Assembly: GCA_000720845.1 (NCBI GenBank)
Contig: JODU01000006.1
Coordinates: 1-64,000 of the forward strand
Direction: 5' to 3'
DNA length: 64,000 nucleotides
Source of the DNA: Kitasatospora aureofaciens
GTDB lineage: Bacteria > Actinomycetota > Actinomycetes > Streptomycetales > Streptomycetaceae
The notes beneath the pieces were generated by a model. That model was given only the letters and a program-made list of their open reading frames with translations, had not been told where the DNA came from and searched no databases. The first letter of the stretch is position 1; every line of letters starts with the position of its first letter. This document shows positions 49,775 to 58,112 of this stretch, one piece after another. The position numbers were made by a program, and so were the translations under genes.

Positions 49775-49883
49775 ACGACGGAACCACGACCCCGGTACGC
49801 GAACAGGCGGCCGCCGTCACCACGGAGCAGTCCAGGACCCGCCGGGACGAGCCGCCCCGGCGCCCACCGGGACGACGACCGCT

Positions 49884-49918
49884 CGGCGTCCGGGAGCGCG
49901 GGCGGGCTCCGGACGCCG
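49884..49918 (-). terminator. Terminator after trpC (end of the long leftward operon)
   Basis: Arms at 49884-49897 and 49906-49918 pair over 13 bases with one bulged base, around an 8-base loop. It lies 18 bases beyond the trpC stop codon. Two back-to-back hairpins thus isolate the convergent trpD and trpC units. Confidence 0.7.
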
Positions 49919-49936
49919 GCTGCGTCGCACGTCCGC

Positions 49937-50758
49937 TCATGGGAGGGCGTCGGTGGCGGGTGTCGGTCCGGTGGGCCGCCCGGCCTCGACCAGCGCGGCC
50001 ACCGCGGCGCCGGGGTCGCCGTGGGTGACCAGCGAGGAGCCGACCAGGACCGCGTCGGCGCCGAGCCGGGCGAAGCGGGCGGCGTCCTCGGGTCCGCGCA
50101 CCCCCGACTCGGCGATCCGGACCACGTCGTGGGGCAGCCGGGGGGCGACCCGCGCGAACACGTCGGGGTCGATCCGCAGGGTTCGCAGATCCCGGGCGTT
50201 GACGCCGATCAACCGTGCTCCCGCGGCCACCGCCCGCTCCGCCTCCGCCTCGTCGTGCACCTCCACGAGGGCGTTGAGACCCGCCTCGCGCGCCACCGCC
50301 ATCAGCTCCGTGAGCAGCGGCGCGTCGAGTGCGGCCACGATCAGCAGGACCAGGTCCGCACCGTGCGCACGGGCCTCCCACACCTGGTAGGGGTCGACCA
50401 CGAAGTCCTTGCGCAGCACGGGCAGGTCCACGCCCGCGCGGACGGCGTCCAGATCGGCGAGGGACCCGGCGAACCGCCGTCGCTCGGTCAGCACGCTGAC
50501 GGCCGCCGCGCCTCCGGCCGCGTAGGAGGCGGCCAGCCCCGCGGGGTCGTCGAGGGCGGCGAGCCGGCCGCGGGCGGGGCTGGCCCGCTTGACTTCGGCG
50601 ATCACGCGCAGCCCGGCGGGCGACCGCAGCGCCGTCGCCGCGTCGGGCGCGGGCCCGGCCGACAGGGCCAGGTCCCGCACCGCGTCCAGGGACACGGCCC
50701 GGCGTCGCTCGGCGAGGTCGGCCCGGACGCCCTCGATGATCGAGGTGAGGACGCTCAT
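49937..50758 (-). CDS. trpC: Indole-3-glycerol phosphate synthase
   Basis: A 273-residue TIM-barrel enzyme that closes the indole ring of tryptophan. Motifs are VIAEVKRASPARG, VSVLTERRRFAGSLADL, LRKDFVVDPYQV, LIGVNARDLRTL and IAESGVRGPED. Its ATG overlaps the upstream oxidase stop by one base (TGATG). It is the last gene of a long leftward operon that begins at the flavin monooxygenase gene at 62422, so tryptophan precursor supply and tailoring are cotranscribed. Confidence 0.95.
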   Translation of the reverse strand: MSVLTSIIEGVRADLAERRRAVSLDAVRDLALSAGPAPDAATALRSPAGLRVIAEVKRASPARGRLAALDDPAGLAASYAAGGAAAVSVLTERRRFAGSLADLDAVRAGVDLPVLRKDFVVDPYQVWEARAHGADLVLLIVAALDAPLLTELMAVAREAGLNALVEVHDEAEAERAVAAGARLIGVNARDLRTLRIDPDVFARVAPRLPHDVVRIAESGVRGPEDAARFARLGADAVLVGSSLVTHGDPGAAVAALVEAGRPTGPTPATDALP

Positions 50759-52374
50759 CACTCGCCCCGCCCCGCGGGCCGCACGGACAGGGCGTGCCGG
50801 AACTCGTTCCTCGGGTCCCAGCCGGCCTTGGCCCGGCGCAGCCTGACGTGGTTCGCGCCGAAGTACAGCTCCTGCCAGGACACCCCCGACCGGTTGCGGC
50901 GCGGGTCCTTGAGGTCGGTGTCCGCGTAGTTGACGTAGGCGCCGGCGGTGCCGCGGCCCGGTGCCGGGGCGCCTCCGGTGGCCGCGTACACGTCCTCGTA
51001 CAGGTCGCGCAGGAAGCCCACGTGCCGGTCGTCCTCGGCGGCGGCCGTCCACTCGCTGACGTACATCAGCATCAGGGCGCTGTCCCGGTGGGCGAGAGCG
51101 GTCTCGTGCGGCGCGACGGCGTTGACCCGGCCGCCGTAGGGCGCGATGAGCAGGCCGCTGCCCGGGTGGTCGTAGTCCGTGCGGGTCAGGTGCCGGCGCA
51201 GGGCCTGGACCTGGGCGTCGTCGAAGGCCGTGCGGTGGTAGGCGGACTTGCCCTTGATGCGCTTGCCGCTGGGGCGGTCGGCGAAGCCGGACCACTGGGT
51301 GGCCATCAGCCAGGGCAGCCGGTGGCGTTCCACGGTCCGGGACGGCGTGGCCACGCCGCGTCCCAGCGCGGCGAGGAAGGCGTCCAGCCGGCGGTCCGGG
51401 TCCCCCCGCTCCGTGGACAGCTGGACGTTCAACGCCACCGCGCCGCCCGACCGGTGGAAGACGGCGAGGTGGCTGTAGAGGTCGGCCTCCGGGTCGCCGG
51501 GTGCGTTGTGGGCGACGTGCCAGGCGCTGTAGTTCTTCAGCAGGGCGCCGAAGGAGTCCCGGTCCAGGTCCTGCCAGGGCCACACCACGGTGGCGACCAG
51601 CAGTTCGGCGGGCGGCGCGGGCAGGACCCGCCGGGGATCGGAGCCGGGTGCCCCCGGGCTCCGCAGCCAGTAGCGGGTGACGACGCCGAAGGTGCCGCCG
51701 CCCCCTCCGGTGTGCGCCCACCACAGGTCGTGCAGCGCGCCCCGGTCGTCCCGGGAGGCCACCACCGCCCGCGCGGTGCCGTCCCGGTCGACGACCACCA
51801 CCTCGACGGCGTGCAGGTGGTCCACGGTGAGTCCGTGGGTGCGGTTCAGCGGGCCGTAGCCGCCACCGCTGATGTGGCCGCCGACGCCCACGGTGGGGCA
51901 CGAGCCGCCAGGCAGCGCCACCCCCCACCGTTTGAACAACTGCTCGTTGACGTCCCCGAGACGGGCACCGGCTCCGACCTCGACGGCCCCGCGCCGGGTG
52001 TCGTACCCGATCGCGTTCATGGCGGACAGGTCGACCAGGGCCCGGACCTCGTCGTCGCCGACGAAGTTCTCGAAGCAGTGGCCGCCGCCGCGGACCGCGA
52101 CCCGGCGGCCGGTGTCCACCGCCCGCTGGACCGCCGCCACGACCTGCCCGGTCGTCCTGGGCAGCGCGATCCAGTCCGGGGAGCCGATCCAGCGCTGGTT
52201 CACGCCCCGCGCCAGGTCCGCGTACTGGGGGCCGCCGGGGCCCACGACGATGGGCGGCCTCGCCCCGTCCCCGCTGTCGTGCGCCGCGGCCGGGCGGGCG
52301 GCCAGGCCGGTCGCCGCGGCGGTGCCGACCAGTGCGGAGGCGCCCACGAACGACCGGCGGCTGACGGTACTCAT
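50758..52374 (-). CDS. Tat-exported FAD-linked oxidase, berberine-bridge-enzyme type
   Basis: A 538-residue PCMH-type flavoprotein. The N-terminus carries a Tat motif (SRRSFVGASA) followed by a cleavable hydrophobic segment. The FAD domain has His99 in RGGGHCFENF and Cys159 in GGSCPTVGVGGHISGGGYG, matching the two residues that bind FAD bicovalently in berberine-bridge enzymes. The C-terminal BBE motif is AYVNYADTDL. Such enzymes oxidise amines, alcohols or do oxidative cyclisation. Export suggests a late step outside the membrane after the product leaves. It overlaps trpC and the DsbA-like gene by one base each. Confidence 0.88.
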   Translation of the reverse strand: MSTVSRRSFVGASALVGTAAATGLAARPAAAHDSGDGARPPIVVGPGGPQYADLARGVNQRWIGSPDWIALPRTTGQVVAAVQRAVDTGRRVAVRGGGHCFENFVGDDEVRALVDLSAMNAIGYDTRRGAVEVGAGARLGDVNEQLFKRWGVALPGGSCPTVGVGGHISGGGYGPLNRTHGLTVDHLHAVEVVVVDRDGTARAVVASRDDRGALHDLWWAHTGGGGGTFGVVTRYWLRSPGAPGSDPRRVLPAPPAELLVATVVWPWQDLDRDSFGALLKNYSAWHVAHNAPGDPEADLYSHLAVFHRSGGAVALNVQLSTERGDPDRRLDAFLAALGRGVATPSRTVERHRLPWLMATQWSGFADRPSGKRIKGKSAYHRTAFDDAQVQALRRHLTRTDYDHPGSGLLIAPYGGRVNAVAPHETALAHRDSALMLMYVSEWTAAAEDDRHVGFLRDLYEDVYAATGGAPAPGRGTAGAYVNYADTDLKDPRRNRSGVSWQELYFGANHVRLRRAKAGWDPRNEFRHALSVRPAGRGE

Positions 52375-53021
52375 CACTGTTCTCCTCGGGTGGTGACGGA
52401 CTCTGGCTTCAGGACCCGCAGGAAGACGGCGGGGTCCTCCTGCGGTCCCTCGACACGCTGGGCACCGCCGAAGTCGAACCGGGGGACGGTGGTGATGCCG
52501 AGGTCCCGGGCACGGCGCACCTCGGCGCGTACTTCCGCGACCCCCTCGTCGGACGCGAGCAGCCGGGCGGCCCGGTCGCGGTCGAGTCCGGCCCGCTCGA
52601 CGCGCCGGAGCAGTTCGCCGTGATCGCCGAGTTCGGCGCTCTCCGTGAAGCAGGCGGCGAACAGGAGTTCCTCCAGGCGGCTCTGCACCGGGCGCCCGTG
52701 GCTCAGTCCGGCCCACCTCAGCAGCCGGTGGGCGTCGAGGGTGTTGACCGCGTAGCCGGTCTCGTTGCGGAAGGCGATGCCGTGCCGCGGTCCGGCGGCG
52801 GAGACCTCCTTGTTCATCCGCGCCGCACGCTCCCGGCCGTACTTGCCCGCCAGCCACTCGAGCATGGGAGTGGCCTCGGCGGGCTGCTCGCCGTCGATCT
52901 GGTACGGGTGCAGGACGACGTGGACGTCGCTGCGTCCGGAGGCCGACAGGGCCAGCTCGAAGGTGCGTTTGGTGATGTAGCACCAGGGGCACGAGACGTC
53001 GGACCAGATGTCGATTCTCAT
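52374..53021 (-). CDS. DsbA/FrnE-family thioredoxin-fold protein
   Basis: A 215-residue cytoplasmic thioredoxin-fold protein. The active-site motif is CPWC in DIWSDVSCPWCYITKR and the cis-Pro loop is GITTVPRFDF. A long helical insert lies between them. The family includes FrnE from the frenolicin cluster and 2-hydroxychromene-2-carboxylate isomerases, so it may be a disulfide oxidoreductase or an isomerase using a thiol. It is coupled to its neighbours by ATGA and TGATG overlaps, which ties it to the pathway. Confidence 0.85.
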   Translation of the reverse strand: MRIDIWSDVSCPWCYITKRTFELALSASGRSDVHVVLHPYQIDGEQPAEATPMLEWLAGKYGRERAARMNKEVSAAGPRHGIAFRNETGYAVNTLDAHRLLRWAGLSHGRPVQSRLEELLFAACFTESAELGDHGELLRRVERAGLDRDRAARLLASDEGVAEVRAEVRRARDLGITTVPRFDFGGAQRVEGPQEDPAVFLRVLKPESVTTRGEQ

Positions 53022-54304
53022 CGGTTGCCTCCAGCGGTGCCGGCGACGGCCAGGGACGGCCGGGTGTTGACGGTCTCCGGGTCGAAGCCGCCGATCCGGG
53101 CGAACTCGTCCGACACGGCCTGAAGTTCGCCGTCCTCGAAGACGTCCGCGGGGTCCGCGAAACCGCCCGGTGCCCGCTCGTGGGCCATGTCGATGACGAC
53201 CTCGGGGCCGCGCCGGCGCGCGCTGTCCTGGATCCGGGTCAGCGCGGGCAGCCGTTCCGCCTCGTAGGCGGCCAGGGCACTCGCCGGAGTGCCGGCCAGG
53301 GCCAGTTCCCGGGCCAGTACCCGGGCGTCGACGATGGACTGCGTGGCGCCGTTCGAGCCCATCGGGTACATGGCGTGGGCGGCGTCGCCCAGCAGGGTGA
53401 CCGATCCGTGGGTCCAGCGCGGCAAGGGGTCGCGGTCGACCATCGGGTAGACGTACGCCTCCTGTGCGGAGCGGACCAGCGCGGGGACGTCGAGCCAGTC
53501 GAAGGCCAGGTCGGCGAAGTGGTGCAGGAAGCTGTCCGGGGACACCGCGCGGTTCCAGTCGGCGTCCGCGAAGTCCGCTCCCGGGTCGGCGGCCCGGGCG
53601 ACGGCCCAGTTCATCAGGACCGGGCCGTCCGCCGCGCCCCGGGGCGGGGACATGGGGTAGACGACGGCTCGCCGCCGGTCGTCGCCCGCGATGATCATCG
53701 TGCGCCCGTCCAGGAAGGAAGGGGCGACGGTGGTGCCGCGCCAGACCACGAGCCCGTTCCACGGCGGCGGGCCCTCGTCGGGGTAGAGGTGGGCGCGGAC
53801 GGCGGAGTGGATGCCGTCCGCCCCGATCAACGCGTCGGCCGGTGTCACGGATCGCCGTCCGGAGCCGGAGTGGCGCACGCGCACCTCGACCCGTCCGTCC
53901 GCGCGCTGCGCGAACCCCTCGACCCGGGCGCCGGTGACGATGGCGCCGGGACCCAGCCGACGCCGTACGGCCGCTGCCAGCACCGCCTGGAGCCGGCCGC
54001 GGTGCACGGACAGCTGCGGCCACCGGTAGCCGGCCCCGGTCCCGCGCGGTTCGCGCCAGATCAGCTGGCCGTGCCGGTTGCGGTACTCCAGGGCGCCGGT
54101 CGGCACGGCGACCTCCAGCAGTTCGTCCAGCAGGCCGAGTTCGGCCAGTTCCCGCACCGCGTTGGGCAGGATGTTGAGGCCCACGCCCAGCGGCCGGAGG
54201 TCCGGTACGGCCTCCAGCAGGCGTACGTCGTCGATGCCCGCCTCGTGCAGCCCCAGGGCGGTGGTCAGGCCGCCGATGCCGGCGCCCGCGATCACGATCG
54301 TCAC
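53018..54304 (-). CDS. FAD-dependent monooxygenase, PhzS-like (copy 1)
   Basis: A 428-residue class A flavin hydroxylase. The FAD motif is IVIAGAGIGGLTTALGLHEA at the N-terminus. DALIGADGIHSAVR is the DG motif. MVDRDPLPRWTHGSVTLLGD ends the GD motif, followed by AAHAMYPMGSNGATQSI. The segments LIWREPRG and WPQLSVHRGRLQ closely resemble those of PhzS, the phenazine hydroxylating/decarboxylating monooxygenase. It would use NAD(P)H and O2 to hydroxylate an aromatic intermediate. It overlaps the PrnB-like gene (GTGA) and the DsbA-like gene (ATGA). A paralogue is at 61130-62422. Confidence 0.9.
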   Translation of the reverse strand: MTIVIAGAGIGGLTTALGLHEAGIDDVRLLEAVPDLRPLGVGLNILPNAVRELAELGLLDELLEVAVPTGALEYRNRHGQLIWREPRGTGAGYRWPQLSVHRGRLQAVLAAAVRRRLGPGAIVTGARVEGFAQRADGRVEVRVRHSGSGRRSVTPADALIGADGIHSAVRAHLYPDEGPPPWNGLVVWRGTTVAPSFLDGRTMIIAGDDRRRAVVYPMSPPRGAADGPVLMNWAVARAADPGADFADADWNRAVSPDSFLHHFADLAFDWLDVPALVRSAQEAYVYPMVDRDPLPRWTHGSVTLLGDAAHAMYPMGSNGATQSIVDARVLARELALAGTPASALAAYEAERLPALTRIQDSARRRGPEVVIDMAHERAPGGFADPADVFEDGELQAVSDEFARIGGFDPETVNTRPSLAVAGTAGGNR

Positions 54305-55410
54305 GCCGGCCTCCGCTCGGCACGCTCCGCGGACGCGCCCCGGCGCCGGGTGAGCTGGGCGGTGGCCCGGGTGAGGTCAGTGATCTGGCGCAGCAGGTCC
54401 ACGCTGGCGCCGCCGCTGCCCACCGGATAGAGCCGCAGGTCGGCGTCGTAGGCCTTGCGGGCGATGCCGAGATGGCGGCCGCGGAAGACCAGGATGACGC
54501 GGAGCAGCCGGGCGATCGCCTCGGCGGCGGGGCGGAGTCCCGGCATCCTGCGCTCGGCGCCGTCCGGGTCGTCGCCGTATGCCGCGACCAGCCGTGTCAC
54601 CACCGAGGGGACGCCCGTCCAGCGGTCGTACAGTTCGCGCCAGCGGGGCAGGCTGTAGGGCACCGAGTCGCGCAGGAACTCCTCGTACTCGGGTTCGCTG
54701 TGGTCGGAGGCCCACACCGCCTGGTCGATCAGCCACAGGGGGACCTGGGCGGCGGCGGGGCCGAGCAGGACGCGCCCGTCGACGGTGATCTCCTCGAAGT
54801 AGGCCCGCAGGCCCTGGGCGAAGAACTCGGGGCTGACGTTGGCCACGACCATGTCGATGGAGGAGACCATCGGCTCCACGTGCCCGGTCAGTTCGTCGGC
54901 GACGTCGGCGAACTTCGGCTCGGCGACGTCGGTGTCGCTGAGCAGCCCGGCCAGTTCCAGGGCCTCGCGCAGGTGGGGGAAGACCATCCGCACGGACTCC
55001 TGGAGGTAGGCCTCCTGGATGTCGCCGGTGTACATGCGCTGGCGCCCGCCCACCGGGTTCCAGGTCGTGTAGTGGTGCACGGTGTCCCGGGGCACCATGT
55101 CCGTGCGCCGGCCCAGTTCGTGCAGGACCGGCACCACCTCAGGGGCCAGGGGCACCGGTTCCGGGCCGTGCCGTTTGATGGAGCCGAGCACCATGCCGAG
55201 GTCGCGCATGGCCGCGACGCAGGCCTCGACGGAGTATCCGGCGACGTCGTCGAGCGTGGGCACCATGCCGCGCAGGGCCGCCGTGAGGGCGGGTACGTCG
55301 GCGTCCTCGTTGTACTGCCGCAGGTTGAAGCAGGTGGTGTCGGCGGCGAGGGGGTCAAGGTCCCGGATCACCGCCGTGCGTATGGAGTTGCCGAGATCGA
55401 TGCCGAGCAT
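54301..55410 (-). CDS. PrnB-like heme enzyme (tryptophan ring-rearrangement family, DUF1864)
   Basis: A 369-residue protein resembling PrnB of pyrrolnitrin biosynthesis, a member of the indoleamine/tryptophan dioxygenase superfamily that rearranges (chloro)tryptophan into an aminophenylpyrrole. Matching stretches are AAMRDLGMVLGSIKRHGPEP, DTVHHYTTWNPVGG, YTGDIQEAYLQESVRM, and the C-terminal FRGRHLGIARKAYD followed by PVGSGGAS. His313 in FRGRH aligns with the heme-ligand His of PrnB, which I recall also being His313. I use ATG 55410; a TTG at 55419 sits closer to a GGGAGAG site. No halogenase gene is nearby. It is translationally coupled to the PhzS-like gene. Confidence 0.88.
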   Translation of the reverse strand: MLGIDLGNSIRTAVIRDLDPLAADTTCFNLRQYNEDADVPALTAALRGMVPTLDDVAGYSVEACVAAMRDLGMVLGSIKRHGPEPVPLAPEVVPVLHELGRRTDMVPRDTVHHYTTWNPVGGRQRMYTGDIQEAYLQESVRMVFPHLREALELAGLLSDTDVAEPKFADVADELTGHVEPMVSSIDMVVANVSPEFFAQGLRAYFEEITVDGRVLLGPAAAQVPLWLIDQAVWASDHSEPEYEEFLRDSVPYSLPRWRELYDRWTGVPSVVTRLVAAYGDDPDGAERRMPGLRPAAEAIARLLRVILVFRGRHLGIARKAYDADLRLYPVGSGGASVDLLRQITDLTRATAQLTRRRGASAERAERRPA

Positions 55411-55588
55411 GCTGGTCAAGGGTCTCTCCCTAGTTGTGGCGCGGGTGGTCATGGACATCGGGGCGTGCACCGTGCCGGGGCACGCGGGCGCGTCGGCCGA
55501 CCGCCGGGGCGCTGGGCCCTGGGGGCGGGTCGACGGGCCGTGCGGGAGCACGGTGAGGAGTCACGGCGGCAGAGCGCCGCCGGTGTGG

Positions 55589-57019
55589 TCAGTTGCCGTG
55601 TGCGGCGGGCCCGGCGCCGTCCGACGGCCGACAGCGCGTGCGCCGGCCGGCCGACGGGGCCGGTCCGGGCCGGCCGGCCGTCGCCCGGGCTCGCGGCGTG
55701 CGGTCGCGCACCTCCGGGCCGGGGCCGAGCACGACGTGGGCGTTCACCCCGGACATGCCCTGGCCGTTGACCGCGGCGAGGGCGGGCTTGCCCGCGACGG
55801 CGGGCCAGGGCCGGGGCGAGTCCGGCAGCACCAGGGGCAGCCGGTCCCAGTCGACCCGCGGGGACCGGGTGTCCACGTGCAGTGTCGGCGGCACCTCACG
55901 GTGTTCCAGGCAGAGCACCGTCTTGACGAGCCCCGCGACGCCGGCGGCGGCCTCGCAGTGCCCGATGTTGGACTTGAGCGAGCCGACCAGGCAGGGCCGG
56001 CCGGGCGGGCGGCCCTCGGACAGCACGTCGTTGAGGGCGCCGAGTTCGACCGCGTCGATCCTGGTGCCGGTTCCGTGGGCCTCGACGTAGCCGACGTCAC
56101 CCGGGACGACCCGGGCGGCGCGGTAGGCCCGGCGCATCGTCAGTGACTGGCCGGCCTCGGAGGGGTCGGTGACGTGTGGCTTGGTCGCGCCGTCGTGGCC
56201 GAGGGCGCTGCCGAGGATCACCGCGCGCACGGGATCACCGTCGGCCAGGGCCCGTTCGAGCGTCTTGAGGACGACGACGGCGACGCCGTCGGAGCGGACG
56301 AAGCCGTCCGCCGCGCTGTCGCCGAACCGGCAGTGCCCGCCGGCCGACAGTACGCCGGCCCGGTCGAAGACCTCGGTGGCGGTGGTGCCGAGCACGAGGT
56401 TCGCGCCGCCCGCGATCGCGACGGCGGACTCGCCCGCGCGCAGGCTGAGGCAGGCCAGGTGCACGGCCGCCAGCGAGGACGCCTGGGCGCAGTCCACGGT
56501 GACGCTGGGCCCGTGCAGCCCGAGGTGGAAGGAGAGCCGTCCGGCGAGCATCGACCGCTGGTGGCCGCCGGCCAGGCAGTTCAGGTCGAGCTTCGGGGCG
56601 CGGGCCTCGCGCAGCCGGTCCCAGTGGTCGGCGTGCGACTGGCCGGCGAAGACGGCGGTGGCGCTGCCGGCGAGGGAGCGCGGGTCGTGGCCGGCGTCTT
56701 CCAGGGCCTCCCAGGCGGTGTGCAACAGGAGGCGCTGCTGGGGGTCCATCGCCTCGGCCTCCACGGCCGGGACGCCGAAGAACTCCGCGTCGAACTCGTC
56801 GACGCCGTCCACGAAGCCGCCCCGCTCACCTCCCCGGGGCAGGACGGTGCCGACCGGGAAGCGGCTCGCGGGCGCCGCGCCGGTGGCGTCCCGCCCGGAG
56901 CGGAGCAGTTCCCAGAGCTGCTCCGGCCCGTGCGCGCCCGGCAGCCGGCAGCCGGTCCCGATCACGGCGACCGGAGCCGCCTCGGGTATGTGGTCCGGTC
57001 TCCCGCTGTGCAGTGACAT
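55589..57019 (-). CDS. Free-standing ketosynthase-like protein with active-site Cys replaced by Gln (KSQ type)
   Basis: A 476-residue protein resembling the KS domain of modular type I PKSs: VAVIGTGCRLPGAHGPEQLW, DPQQRLLLHTAWEALEDAG. The two histidines are in EAHGTGTRIDAVELGAL and SLKSNIGHCEAAAGVAGL. The active-site segment reads VTVDCAQASSLAAVHLA where DTACSSSL is usual, so Gln179 replaces the catalytic Cys. KSQ proteins decarboxylate malonyl groups and do not condense. No acyltransferase, ketoreductase or carrier protein occurs in the window. The last 40 residues are Arg/Pro/Gly-rich. It lies in the leftward operon between the NmrA-like gene and the PrnB-like gene. Confidence 0.9.
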   Translation of the reverse strand: MSLHSGRPDHIPEAAPVAVIGTGCRLPGAHGPEQLWELLRSGRDATGAAPASRFPVGTVLPRGGERGGFVDGVDEFDAEFFGVPAVEAEAMDPQQRLLLHTAWEALEDAGHDPRSLAGSATAVFAGQSHADHWDRLREARAPKLDLNCLAGGHQRSMLAGRLSFHLGLHGPSVTVDCAQASSLAAVHLACLSLRAGESAVAIAGGANLVLGTTATEVFDRAGVLSAGGHCRFGDSAADGFVRSDGVAVVVLKTLERALADGDPVRAVILGSALGHDGATKPHVTDPSEAGQSLTMRRAYRAARVVPGDVGYVEAHGTGTRIDAVELGALNDVLSEGRPPGRPCLVGSLKSNIGHCEAAAGVAGLVKTVLCLEHREVPPTLHVDTRSPRVDWDRLPLVLPDSPRPWPAVAGKPALAAVNGQGMSGVNAHVVLGPGPEVRDRTPRARATAGRPGPAPSAGRRTRCRPSDGAGPAAHGN

Positions 57020-57114
57020 CTCGTTCCCCCGTTGTGCGTGCTGTGCTGCGGACCGTGCCGGTCGCCGGGGTGCGGCCGCGCGGCTGCGCGGCCCTCCCCC
57101 GGTCCGGCGGCGGA

Positions 57115-58032
57115 TCACTCGCCGGTGTGCGTCCAGTGCTCCCAGGGCTGGGCCTTGACCCACTCGATCGTCGGGGTGAGCTGGATGCCCAGGGCCTCTT
57201 CCACGGCCGCCGGGTGCGGGGCGAGCAGGTCGGGTGCCTGGCCCCCGCCGACGTGGTGGTAGATCCCGGCGACGCCGGCCGCCGCCGGGGCGCCGAGCAG
57301 GCCGGCGAGGCCCTGCTCGAACTGGTCGACCTCCAGGGGCAGGTACCGCACGTCGCGGCCCAGCGCCTGGCCGAAGACCGCCGCGAGTTCGGGTCCGGTC
57401 AGGACGTCGGCGCCGCCGACGTGCAGCACCTGACCGGCGGGCACGTCGTCGTCGAGGGCGCGGGCGGCGACCTTGGCCAGGTCCTCGTGGCTCATCCAGG
57501 CCACGCGCTGCTCGGCGGGCAGCGGGTAGGCGAGGACGCCGTCGTTGACGATGGCGGGGCCGTTCCAGGGGCTGAAGAGGTTCTCCAGGTACACCGGCGG
57601 CCGAAGGGTGACCACCGGGACGCCGCCGGCCCGCAGCACCTCCTCGGCACGGCGCCGGGTCTCGAAGCCCGGGCGGTCGGTCGTCTCGTCCGGGACGGGG
57701 GTGTTCGTGTTGAAGACGATGCGGCGCACCCCGGCCTCGAGTGCGGCGTCGGCGACGTTGCGGGCGTAGTTCGTGACCGTGTCGAGGTCGTACTCCAGCG
57801 GCATCACGACGACGGCGTGCGTGGCGCCCCGGAAGGCGGCGCGCAGGGACTCCGCGCTGCTCAGATCGCCGCGGACCGGGGTGAACCCGCCCCCGTCCTG
57901 CGTGGCCCTGGCCACGTCGCGGACGAGACCCCGCACGTCGTGTCCCTGTCCGGCGAGCCAGCGGGCGACGGCCCCGCCCTGGTACCCGTTGGCGCCGGTC
58001 ACGAGGACGCGCTTGAGGTGCTCTTGTGTCAT
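57115..58032 (-). CDS. NmrA-like NAD(P)-binding protein
   Basis: A 305-residue atypical SDR of the NmrA/HSCARG type. The N-terminal dinucleotide motif is VLVTGANGYQGGAVARWLAG, and GLVRD follows the second strand. The catalytic YxxxK of classical SDRs is not evident. Such proteins are either NAD(P)H-dependent reductases, including isoflavone-reductase-like enzymes, or redox sensors. Being inside the operon favours an enzymatic step. ATG 58032 follows GAAAGG. It is 95 bases upstream of the KSQ gene. Confidence 0.85.
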   Translation of the reverse strand: MTQEHLKRVLVTGANGYQGGAVARWLAGQGHDVRGLVRDVARATQDGGGFTPVRGDLSSAESLRAAFRGATHAVVVMPLEYDLDTVTNYARNVADAALEAGVRRIVFNTNTPVPDETTDRPGFETRRRAEEVLRAGGVPVVTLRPPVYLENLFSPWNGPAIVNDGVLAYPLPAEQRVAWMSHEDLAKVAARALDDDVPAGQVLHVGGADVLTGPELAAVFGQALGRDVRYLPLEVDQFEQGLAGLLGAPAAAGVAGIYHHVGGGQAPDLLAPHPAAVEEALGIQLTPTIEWVKAQPWEHWTHTGE

Positions 58033-58112
58033 GTCGTGCCTTTCGTCGTGTGGTTCGTTCGGGGGTGTGCGCACCGGTCGCGGGCGCGGCGGACCGGACC
58101 GGGCGGACGCGT

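Noticed and set aside
55564..55582. Small hairpin CGGCGGC-AGAGC-GCCGCCG after the KSQ gene as an operon terminator
   Set aside because: The stem is only 7 bases and lies in a 178-base gap of the same operon. It may cause partial attenuation, but evidence is too thin to annotate.
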